Part shown: positions 1-5,009 of the stretch, piece after piece | Layout of the letters: the number at the start of each line of letters is the position of its first letter | Position numbering within the stretch: the first letter of the stretch is position 1 | DNA from: Omnitrophica bacterium RIFOXYB12_FULL_50_7 | GTDB lineage: Bacteria; Omnitrophota; Omnitrophia; Omnitrophales; Aquincolibacteriaceae | Length of the DNA: 6,590 bases | Assembly: GCA_001804345.1 (NCBI GenBank) | Contig: MHFU01000075.1 | Coordinates: forward strand, 1 to 6,590 | Direction: 5' to 3' | Position numbers and translations under genes: made by a program | The notes under the pieces: generated by a model | Seen by the model: the letters and a program-made list of their open reading frames with translations, nothing else | Database searches by the model: none | What the model was told of the DNA's origin: nothing

Positions 1-845
1 AGACTCGCGGACGCATCCCCCCATTTTCCTTCCGAATTGCGGCATTTTCCCTCCACTACCGCCGCCGGTGCGTGAATCTCGCCGTAACGCCCCAAGAAAG
101 ATTCCTTGTCGCCATCATACGCCACAGGCTTTGGGTAAGCCGCGTGGAACCCCTGGAGCGGCTTTTCGGTCATCCCGGTGGAAATAAACCCCGGCACGAG
201 CGGCGCGCGCTTAACGCCATGCACGCAGCCGTTCTTTTTGTCGATCCAGGTCTCGATGAACGTTTTGTGAAATTCGCGATGCGTGTCCGACCAGTTTCCG
301 AGACACCAGTCAAAATAGGTGAAAAGACTCAGGCGCCGTTTTTTTCCGGATTGATTCGTGAGAACGACCTTCCAGACCTCGACGGGATCTTCCACATCCA
401 CAAAGATCGTTTTCTCAAATCGGATCCCGTGAAGCTTGCTTGTCAGGACCGAGTACCCTTGTCCATGCCTCACTTCAAAAAAGTCATACTTCGGCATGCA
501 CGGCTTCCAGGTCCCGGACCAATAGTCCCCGTTATCCCGGTCGCGCACATAAATGTACTTGCCCCAGTTGTCGCGGATCAGATCTTGGTCCCACCGCGTG
601 ACGCGTGAGAGGTTCGAATTGTCGCGCCATGAAAAGCCGGAACCGGTCTGCGTTTCGATAATGCCGTAGTCGCCGTTGGAGATCACGTTCACCCACGGAC
701 GCGGCGTATCGGGGCGCGTAATAACAAACTCGCGTCCGTCGGCCGTGAAGTAGCCGTATTTCGAGGCGAATTTCTTCTCGACTCCGTCTTCCTTCAAGAG
801 CATTTTTGCTTCCGCTTTTTTTCTTTCCTTTGACTTTCTGGGCAT
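1..845 (-). CDS. GH94-family (former GT36) disaccharide phosphorylase, N-terminal part
   Basis: Partial gene: 281 codons are open from ATG at 845 to the window edge, and the C-terminus is missing. GH94 enzymes phosphorolyse beta-linked disaccharides such as cellobiose or chitobiose into a sugar-1-phosphate plus a sugar in the cytoplasm. The N-terminal beta-sandwich domain is recognisable: KYGYF at residues 29-33, REFVITRPDTPRPW at 38-51, GDYGIIETQTGSGFSW at 58-73, RVTRWDQD at 81-88, GDYWSGTWKP at 106-115, and FEVRHGQGY at 123-131. A further stretch resembles cellobiose phosphorylase around FLGRYGEIHAPAAVVEGKCRNS (250-271). There is no signal peptide; the first 28 residues are Lys-rich and precede the homologous part. 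The catalytic (alpha/alpha)6 barrel and its acid Asp would lie outside the window, so substrate specificity is unknown. The gene lies 41 nt after the sugar-binding lipoprotein gene, probably in the same operon. Other GH94 activities, or a GT36-like protein of unknown substrate, are equally possible. Confidence 0.88.
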   Translation of the reverse strand, partial: MPRKSKERKKAEAKMLLKEDGVEKKFASKYGYFTADGREFVITRPDTPRPWVNVISNGDYGIIETQTGSGFSWRDNSNLSRVTRWDQDLIRDNWGKYIYVRDRDNGDYWSGTWKPCMPKYDFFEVRHGQGYSVLTSKLHGIRFEKTIFVDVEDPVEVWKVVLTNQSGKKRRLSLFTYFDWCLGNWSDTHREFHKTFIETWIDKKNGCVHGVKRAPLVPGFISTGMTEKPLQGFHAAYPKPVAYDGDKESFLGRYGEIHAPAAVVEGKCRNSEGKWGDASAS

Positions 846-856
846 GGCGACAAAAA

Positions 857-862
857 CTCCTT
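857..862 (-). promoter_or_regulatory. Shine-Dalgarno of the GH94 gene
   Basis: AAGGAG on the minus strand lies 11 nt before the ATG at 845, which is longer than usual spacing. No in-frame ATG, GTG or TTG lies closer to it. The next in-frame ATG (codon 15, near 803) has only a weak GGAAG upstream. I therefore keep 845 as the start, with some doubt about the exact N-terminus. Confidence 0.5.
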
Positions 863-886
863 GGCTTTTCTTTCCAATAATCTTGT

Positions 887-2182
887 TTATTCGGATTGCC
901 GCAGCTGAGCGTTAACCTCGGGGACCAGTTCTCTGGCGGCTTCCGCGGCCGTTTTCTTCCCAATAAAAATGAGATCCAGCTTTGGGCGGATATATTTCTC
1001 CTCTATTTCACGCCACTTGGGATGAAAGGGACTAAAGACCGCGTACTGAACGGCTTCGTTTAGCATCTTCTTGTTAGCGGGAGCGGCCGCATTCCCGGCA
1101 AACGCATCGCTTTTCGCTACAGAGATGCGGGCAGGCTGAGCGAGGCCGCGCTCGGCAAATTGTCTCTGTCCCTCGGGTCCCGTTAGCGCCTTGATCACTT
1201 CCCATGCCGCTTTTTTGTGTTTGGAGGATTTCAGGATTGCATATCCCGTTCCCCCAGTCCCGAACGCGCGAACGCCCTTGTCGTTCTTGGGGAACATCAC
1301 CACATCCCATTCAAAATTGTAATTGCGAAATTGAGGGGCTTCCCAAATACCGGAAAGGAACATCGCGATGCGTCCATTGGCAAACATCCGATCCGCACCC
1401 ATCCCGAAATTTGTGAAGGCCGTGGGCGTCGGCATGGCTTCATAAAGATTACTCAGATCCGAGTAGAACTGGATGCCCATCACAGAGCGATCGTCGTCTA
1501 GCCGGGTCTTCGTAGGCTTTTTTACATTATCCACAAAACCGCCGCCGTTCCCGTAAATGAAGTTTTGCCAAGCCCACGTGTAAAAACCGTACTGCGTGAC
1601 ACGTCCGGAATTATCTTTCTTGGTAAGTTCCCGCGCGAGACGCAACATGTCGCTCCAGTTCCAGTCATCGGTCGGGTAGGGGATCCTGGCCTCATCAAAA
1701 ACCTTTTTGTTGTAGAACACGCAGGCAAACGGAGCGATGTCGCGCGGTACTGCCAGAAGCTTTCCCTGATAAGTGAAACGATCGATGATCTGCGGGAAAA
1801 ATTCGCTTTTATCAAGGCCTTTTGGATCCGCGATCTCGTACGGCGTCAGGTCTTCCAGAACGCCCTTGGTCGCGAACGTCACGAAATAGTCGACCTCGGT
1901 AGCGATGATGTCGGGGGCCGCGCCGCCTGCAATCCGTGTGAGGATCTTGCTGATGTAGCCATTGTAGGGTGTGTGCTCGAAAATGAGCTTGATCTCAGGA
2001 TGCTTTGCTTGCCAGGGCGCGAGAGATTCGGTAATGATGCCGATCTCTTCAGGTGTTCCCCAGAAGCTCACCTTCACTTCAGTGGCTCCCTGACTCCCCG
2101 TCTCAACCGAAGAGCCGCAACCAGCCAAAACAAAGATTGTTAAAAGAGTGGAAAAACCCTTCGCCCAAAAACTTTTTGACAT
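887..2182 (-). CDS. ABC transporter sugar-binding lipoprotein (SBP_bac_1 type)
   Basis: 431-aa extracellular solute-binding protein of a CUT1-type carbohydrate ABC importer; it captures an oligosaccharide outside the cytoplasmic membrane and delivers it to the permeases. Residues 1-22 form a lipoprotein signal: basic start, hydrophobic stretch STLLTIFVLAG, lipobox LAGC with Cys22 as the lipidation site, then a Gly/Ser linker. The mature part follows the family pattern: VKVSFWGTPEE (37-46), AGGAAPDIIATEVDYF (85-100), GKLLAVPRDIAPFACVFYNKKVFDEA (140-165 region), aromatic-rich YTWAWQNFIYGNGG (201-214), and RMFANGRIAMFLSGIW (265-280). Length is typical of the family. The ATG at 2182 has a modest AAGGG Shine-Dalgarno at 2191-2195. 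An extended -10 promoter lies about 100 nt upstream, and the GH94 gene follows after 41 nt. No permease or ATPase gene is visible, so the ligand is unproven; the neighbour suggests a beta-linked disaccharide. Confidence 0.92.
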   Translation of the reverse strand: MSKSFWAKGFSTLLTIFVLAGCGSSVETGSQGATEVKVSFWGTPEEIGIITESLAPWQAKHPEIKLIFEHTPYNGYISKILTRIAGGAAPDIIATEVDYFVTFATKGVLEDLTPYEIADPKGLDKSEFFPQIIDRFTYQGKLLAVPRDIAPFACVFYNKKVFDEARIPYPTDDWNWSDMLRLARELTKKDNSGRVTQYGFYTWAWQNFIYGNGGGFVDNVKKPTKTRLDDDRSVMGIQFYSDLSNLYEAMPTPTAFTNFGMGADRMFANGRIAMFLSGIWEAPQFRNYNFEWDVVMFPKNDKGVRAFGTGGTGYAILKSSKHKKAAWEVIKALTGPEGQRQFAERGLAQPARISVAKSDAFAGNAAAPANKKMLNEAVQYAVFSPFHPKWREIEEKYIRPKLDLIFIGKKTAAEAARELVPEVNAQLRQSE

Positions 2183-2198
2183 GCGAAATTCCCTTCGC
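2183..2198 (-). promoter_or_regulatory. Small hairpin enclosing the solute-binding-protein ribosome site
   Basis: Directly upstream of the ATG, GCGAA (2194-2198) and TTCGC (2183-2187) can pair with a 6-nt loop that holds most of the AAGGG ribosome-binding sequence. The stem is only 5 bp, so an effect on translation is possible but may be chance. Confidence 0.25.
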
Positions 2199-2242
2199 TT
2201 AAAAAGGCTTCCATCGGCTTCGCGGAAAATAGATTTCCTTAA

Positions 2243-2269
2243 GTCGCAAGAACAATATGCGAATGCGAC
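2243..2269. repeat. Inverted repeat in the solute-binding-protein leader
   Basis: GTCGCA (2243-2248) and TGCGAC (2264-2269) form a perfect 6-bp inverted repeat with a 15-nt spacer. It lies just downstream of the predicted transcription start of the sugar-binding-protein promoter. Position and symmetry fit either an operator for a sugar-responsive repressor or a leader hairpin. No regulator gene is visible in the window to decide. Confidence 0.35.
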
Positions 2270-2280
2270 AAAGCACGGGA

Positions 2281-2289
2281 ATTATAGCA
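2281..2289 (-). promoter_or_regulatory. Extended -10 promoter for the sugar-uptake genes
   Basis: The minus strand reads TGCTATAAT, an exact extended -10 (TGnTATAAT). There is no good -35 hexamer at 16-18 bp, only weak candidates such as TTCAAG at 19 bp, which is normal for extended -10 promoters. Transcription would start near 2274, giving a leader of about 90 nt. This suggests that the sugar-binding protein and GH94 genes are transcribed independently of parAB. Confidence 0.6.
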
Positions 2290-2332
2290 CGGCGGTTATC
2301 CTTTTCTTGAATTTTATTTCTTACAAGGGTGA

Positions 2333-2350
2333 AAAGGACGCCCTTCCTTT
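2333..2350 (-). terminator. Possible weak terminator after parB
   Basis: AAAGGA and TCCTTT form a 6-bp stem around a 6-nt loop, followed on the minus strand by a short T run. It lies about 85 nt after the parB stop and before the next promoter. The stem is AT-rich and the T tract is short, so termination would be inefficient at best. Confidence 0.3.
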
Positions 2351-2435
2351 GTCAGGCAGAGATCCAACAACAGTTTGTGCCAGATGAAGGCTCTTTTCTG
2401 TTATTCGCAGGACCTTTTTTATGGAGGACGCTGGA

Positions 2436-3383
2436 TCAGCCCCGCGGCAGACCGATCTTTTGGAGAACGCGGTCGAGGTCGTCCAGGGAAAAATACTGGA
2501 TCTCAACACGTCCTTCCTTCTGGTTTTTGCGCGGATAGATCTTCGCCTGCGTTCCGAGAAAATGGGTCAGACGCGTTTCGAGGTCCACGATCTCGGCGCT
2601 AAGATGCCGGGCAGATTTCGCTTTTCGCTTGTGCGCGTTGCTTCGATTAACAATGGCTTCGACCTGACGCACTGACAAATTTTCCTCGACGATCCGTTTG
2701 GCCATTTGCCTCTGATGCTCCGGGGACAGAAGACCAAGAAGCGCACGCGCGTGTCCCGCCGAAAGCCTGCCGTCCGCCAAATATTGTTTCACTTCCAGGG
2801 GAAGACGTAGGAGCCTGAGCGTATTCGTGACCGTCACGCGATTCTTCCCCACTCGTTTCGCGACCTCTTCCTGGGAGATCATTCGCTCTTCCACGAGGCG
2901 CTGATACGCTTCCGCCTCCTCGATCGGATTCAAATCTTCTCGCTGGATGTTCTCGATCAGCGCCCATTCAAGAAAATCTTCGCCTGCGATATCTTTAATG
3001 ATGGCGGGCACTTCGGTCAGACCGCAAAGTGCCGCTGCGCGAAACCGCCTTTCTCCGCAAATGATCTCGAATTTTTCCTCGCTCGTTTTTTTAACAATGA
3101 TTGGCTGCAACACACCCTTTTCTCGAATAGAGTTGGCAAGCTCTTCGATAGTTTCCGTGTTGAAAGTTTTTCGCGGCTGGTCGGCGTTTGGCGCGATCAG
3201 AGATACTGGTATCAGCTGAAATGCCGCGTCTTTCGCCGGAAGAACGGTCGCTTCGCTGGCGACCTTGGGTTCCGTGGTAATGGTGACTGTCGTTGTGGAG
3301 ATTTCTTTTTCTTCCGCCGCCATGTGCTCTTTGTAACTGTCAGGAATCAGTGCGCTTAATCCTTTGCCAAGAGCTTTTTTCAT
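2436..3383 (-). CDS. parB: Chromosome-partition protein ParB (Spo0J), CTP-dependent DNA clamp
   Basis: 315-aa ParB. In this family the protein binds parS, spreads along DNA as a CTP-gated sliding clamp and stimulates ParA to move the origin region. The N-terminal LGKGLSALI motif (residues 5-13) is the usual ParA-contacting segment. It is followed by a Thr/Glu-rich linker to about 54. The ParB/Srx domain starts at FQLIPVSLIAPNADQPRKTF (55-74), has the CTP-binding box CGERRFRAA (109-117), then ENIQREDLNPIEEA (144-157). The helix-turn-helix is about ISQEEVAKRVGKNRVTVTNTL (169-189), and SAGHARALL (208-216) is typical. The C-terminal dimerisation part ends in FSLDDLDRVLQKIG. The start is supported by AAGGAG at 3392-3397, 8 nt before the ATG. 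It lies 35 nt downstream of parA, consistent with one transcription unit. Two parS sites lie upstream. Confidence 0.97.
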   Translation of the reverse strand: MKKALGKGLSALIPDSYKEHMAAEEKEISTTTVTITTEPKVASEATVLPAKDAAFQLIPVSLIAPNADQPRKTFNTETIEELANSIREKGVLQPIIVKKTSEEKFEIICGERRFRAAALCGLTEVPAIIKDIAGEDFLEWALIENIQREDLNPIEEAEAYQRLVEERMISQEEVAKRVGKNRVTVTNTLRLLRLPLEVKQYLADGRLSAGHARALLGLLSPEHQRQMAKRIVEENLSVRQVEAIVNRSNAHKRKAKSARHLSAEIVDLETRLTHFLGTQAKIYPRKNQKEGRVEIQYFSLDDLDRVLQKIGLPRG

Positions 3384-3391
3384 TTGTGAAA

Positions 3392-3397
3392 CTCCTT
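3392..3397 (-). promoter_or_regulatory. Shine-Dalgarno of parB
   Basis: AAGGAG on the minus strand, 8 nt before the parB ATG and inside the 35-nt parA-parB gap. It fixes the parB start and indicates separate translation within a shared message. Confidence 0.75.
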
Positions 3398-3418
3398 TGT
3401 TAAAATGGTTAATCGTAT

Positions 3419-4309
3419 TTACGAGTTGGCTTGGGTTGTTTGCGCAGGTTCCGCTGCAGGCGTTGCTTCAGCGGATTGAGCTCCCTGAATAACCTCCGGG
3501 GCCACGGTCTTCTCGGTCGCGGAAAAAATGCGGCGGTCTTCGTCTGAACCAAAACGCACCAAAAATTCTTTGCCAAGTTCCATATAAGCCACCGATCCAC
3601 GGTTATGCGGATCATAAATAACGGCAGGTTTCCCAAAGCTCGGCGCTTCAGAAAGTTTTACAGATCTTGGGATCACGCTTTGAAAGGCCTTTTCTTTAAA
3701 ATAATTTCGCACCTCTTCAATCACTTGTTGCGTCAGGTTGGTCCGGACATCCGCCATAGTCAGAATGACACCACCAAGCTCGAGATCTTGACTTAGATTT
3801 TTTTTGACAAGCTGATAGGTGTTAAGGAGCTGCCCGAGACCTTCGAGCGCGTAATATTCGCATTGCAGTGGTATGATTATGTAACCACTTGATGTTAAAG
3901 CATTTATGCTTATAAGACCAAGCGACGGCGGACAGTCAAGAAAGATATAATCATAATCGTTTGAAACTTTTTTTAGTTGCTCCTTAAGAATAAACTCTCT
4001 TTTTTCCTGATTGATCAAATGCATCTCGGCGCCTGCAAGATGCGCATTAGAGGGTATGATCCAAAGATTCTCAATGGCTGTTTTTTTGATACTTGCTTTT
4101 GGATCCGTGTTTTCCACAAGAAGTTGATAAGCTGTGGATTCATTTTCATTTTTCTCAATCCCAACTCCGCTCGTAGCATTACCTTGCGAATCGAGATCTA
4201 TTAACAAAACTTTCTTTCCGAGTCCTGCTATAACTGTGGCTACATTTATTACGGAGGTTGTTTTTCCAACACCTCCTTTTTGATTAAAAAACGAAAATGT
4301 TCTCCCCAT
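3419..4309 (-). CDS. parA: Chromosome-partition ATPase ParA (Soj)
   Basis: 296-aa MinD/ParA-type ATPase that binds DNA nonspecifically as an ATP dimer and is released by ParB, so moving parS regions apart; Soj proteins in some bacteria also act on DnaA. Visible motifs: deviant Walker A KGGVGKTT (11-18) with the signature Lys11, Walker A' LLIDLDSQGN (35-44), Walker B YIFLDCPPSLG (121-131), and LTMADVRTNL (183-192), whose Arg189 matches the DNA-binding arginine region of Soj. PRSVKLSEAPSFGKPAVIYDP (214-234) is also characteristic. There is no N-terminal helix-turn-helix, so this is the chromosomal rather than the plasmid type Ia form. Residues from about 254 to 296 are an extra Ala/Glu/Thr/Gln-rich tail not found in short Soj proteins (about 250 aa). 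The ATG at 4309 has GGAGGG at 4313-4318, 4 nt upstream. The gene is AT-richer than the GH94 gene. Confidence 0.97.
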   Translation of the reverse strand: MGRTFSFFNQKGGVGKTTSVINVATVIAGLGKKVLLIDLDSQGNATSGVGIEKNENESTAYQLLVENTDPKASIKKTAIENLWIIPSNAHLAGAEMHLINQEKREFILKEQLKKVSNDYDYIFLDCPPSLGLISINALTSSGYIIIPLQCEYYALEGLGQLLNTYQLVKKNLSQDLELGGVILTMADVRTNLTQQVIEEVRNYFKEKAFQSVIPRSVKLSEAPSFGKPAVIYDPHNRGSVAYMELGKEFLVRFGSDEDRRIFSATEKTVAPEVIQGAQSAEATPAAEPAQTTQANS

Positions 4310-4321
4310 AGACCCTCCGAT

Positions 4322-4337
4322 TGTTTCACGTGAAACG
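4322..4337. promoter_or_regulatory. parS: parS centromere site in the parA leader
   Basis: TGTTTCACGTGAAACG matches the conserved bacterial parS consensus TGTTTCACGTGAAACA at 15 of 16 positions, with a perfect 14-bp palindromic core at 4323-4336. It ends 3 nt from the parA Shine-Dalgarno and lies downstream of the candidate parA promoter. ParB bound here could both nucleate partition complexes and repress its own operon; the second role is inference. Confidence 0.93.
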
Positions 4338-4406
4338 TTCTTTTCGACAACGCTTGTTTAAATCAAAAATCCCTATCTTTGTAATGTATCGTCAATTCCT
4401 GGAGAT

Positions 4407-4434
4407 ATTTTACACAAAATTACATTCATGGCAA
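4407..4434 (-). promoter_or_regulatory. Candidate sigma-70 promoter for parAB
   Basis: On the minus strand, TTGCCA (4429-4434; 5 of 6 to TTGACA) and TAAAAT (4407-4412; 5 of 6 to TATAAT) are separated by 16 bp. Transcription would begin near 4400, giving a leader of about 90 nt that contains the parS site. Part of the -10 also reads as a relaxed DnaA box, TTTTACACA (4408-4416), so competition between RNA polymerase and DnaA is conceivable but unproven. Confidence 0.5.
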
Positions 4435-4554
4435 ATTAATTTTATGGTTTGTTTATTTGTGGGGCTATACAAACAAATCCGCTTAAGGAATCGCCTTGTC
4501 TGTTTTTGTTAAAAAATAGCTTGCCTTACATGCATTGTTCCGATTGCGTCTCAC

Positions 4555-4582
4555 CGTAGGTCACATTTAAATGTGACCTACG
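4555..4582. repeat. Perfect 28-bp palindrome
   Basis: The arm CGTAGGTCACATTT (4555-4568) is followed immediately by its exact reverse complement (4569-4582), giving 14+14 bp with no spacer. Skipping T4583 allows three more pairs (4552-4554 with 4584-4586). No T run follows on either strand, so it is not a standard intrinsic terminator. It could be a protein-binding palindrome, a copy of a dispersed palindromic repeat, or a remnant of a small mobile element end. Confidence 0.85.
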
Positions 4583-4747
4583 TGTGGCAAAGAAGGGACG
4601 TGTCTCCCAGAGAAGCTGGAGCAACGCACCCTATGTTTTAAAAAATTTTGGCTGCGTCTTTGAAGCTAAAAGAGCTAAAACTTTGTCGGCGAATTAGCTG
4701 GCGCGGCCTGATCTGTCTTTGCTTTTATTTCTCGGTTTTCAAGAGAA

Positions 4748-4763
4748 TGTTTCACGTGAAACA
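4748..4763. promoter_or_regulatory. parS: parS centromere site, exact consensus
   Basis: TGTTTCACGTGAAACA is an exact 16-bp match to the conserved parS palindrome bound by ParB/Spo0J. It lies in the gene-free region about 250 bp past the mnmG stop and about 410 bp from the other parS copy. Two clustered sites next to parAB fit known origin-proximal centromeres. Confidence 0.97.
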
Positions 4764-4973
4764 ATCAATGTTTGTTTTCTCAAAGGACATACTCTAGATC
4801 TTTATGAGAGTTGCTTATAGCCGTCTTTTGTCACACCTTCGCATCCGTTGCCTGTGGCTGGATTCAATCCAAAGACTTGGAAAGCCGTTGGTCTCCGTTT
4901 AAAGCTTTCCTTGCGGATCTAAGCGAGGGGTGTTTGTTATGTGGTGATTTGCTGTTGGTGGGCGCGCTTTCCA

Positions 4974-4998
4974 TAAAAACGCTGCGCGAGTTGCGTTT
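4974..4998 (-). terminator. Possible terminator after mnmG
   Basis: About 12 nt after the mnmG stop, AAACGC (4993-4998) can pair with GCGTTT (4977-4982) around a 10-nt loop, and the minus strand continues into a short T run ending near 4974. The stem is short and the loop large, so this is a weak candidate. Confidence 0.35.
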
Positions 4999-5009
4999 GG
5001 AGAAACCCT

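Larger units (their letters stand above)
4338..5009. other. Gene-free mnmG-parA intergenic region; rsmG absent
   Basis: About 670 bp with no convincing gene on either strand. I read the minus strand in all frames and found frequent stops and no RsmG-like motif, although rsmG commonly sits between mnmG and parA. The region contains the parAB promoter candidate, a 28-bp palindrome (4555-4582), a tandem AGCTAAAA repeat (4664-4671 and 4673-4680), an A/T run at 4636-4648, and the second parS site. Small open frames are present but lack ribosome sites and family signals. Its size, AT-rich segments and parS sites suit a partition or origin-proximal region. I see only one relaxed DnaA-box match, so I do not call it oriC. 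Confidence 0.65.

Noticed and set aside
72..608. 178-codon plus-strand open frame
   Set aside because: It is fully antisense to the GH94 coding region, whose translation shows clear family motifs. The plus-strand product resembles nothing and is a mirror of GC-rich codon use.
1527..1535. Perfect DnaA box TTATCCACA
   Set aside because: It is a single copy inside the sugar-binding-protein coding sequence with no cluster around it. A relaxed match, TTTTCCACA at 4110-4118 inside parA, is similarly isolated. Both are plausible by chance.
1565..2143. 192-codon plus-strand open frame
   Set aside because: It is antisense to the sugar-binding-protein gene, whose lipobox and domain motifs identify the real frame.
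4321..4512. 63-codon plus-strand frame beginning in the parS site
   Set aside because: It has a TTG start generated by parS, no ribosome site, and a composition typical of AT-rich non-coding DNA. It also lies across the parA promoter.
4675..4764. 29-codon minus-strand frame starting TTG and reading FHVKHSLEN
   Set aside because: FHVKH is simply the parS sequence read in this frame. There is no Shine-Dalgarno, the start is TTG, and the rest resembles neither RsmG nor any family I know.
4338..5009. Candidate oriC
   Set aside because: It is gene-free, has AT-rich parts and is flanked by parS sites next to mnmG. However, I find only one relaxed DnaA-box match (4408-4416), which coincides with a likely -10, and no box cluster. 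GC skew and a dnaA location would be needed.
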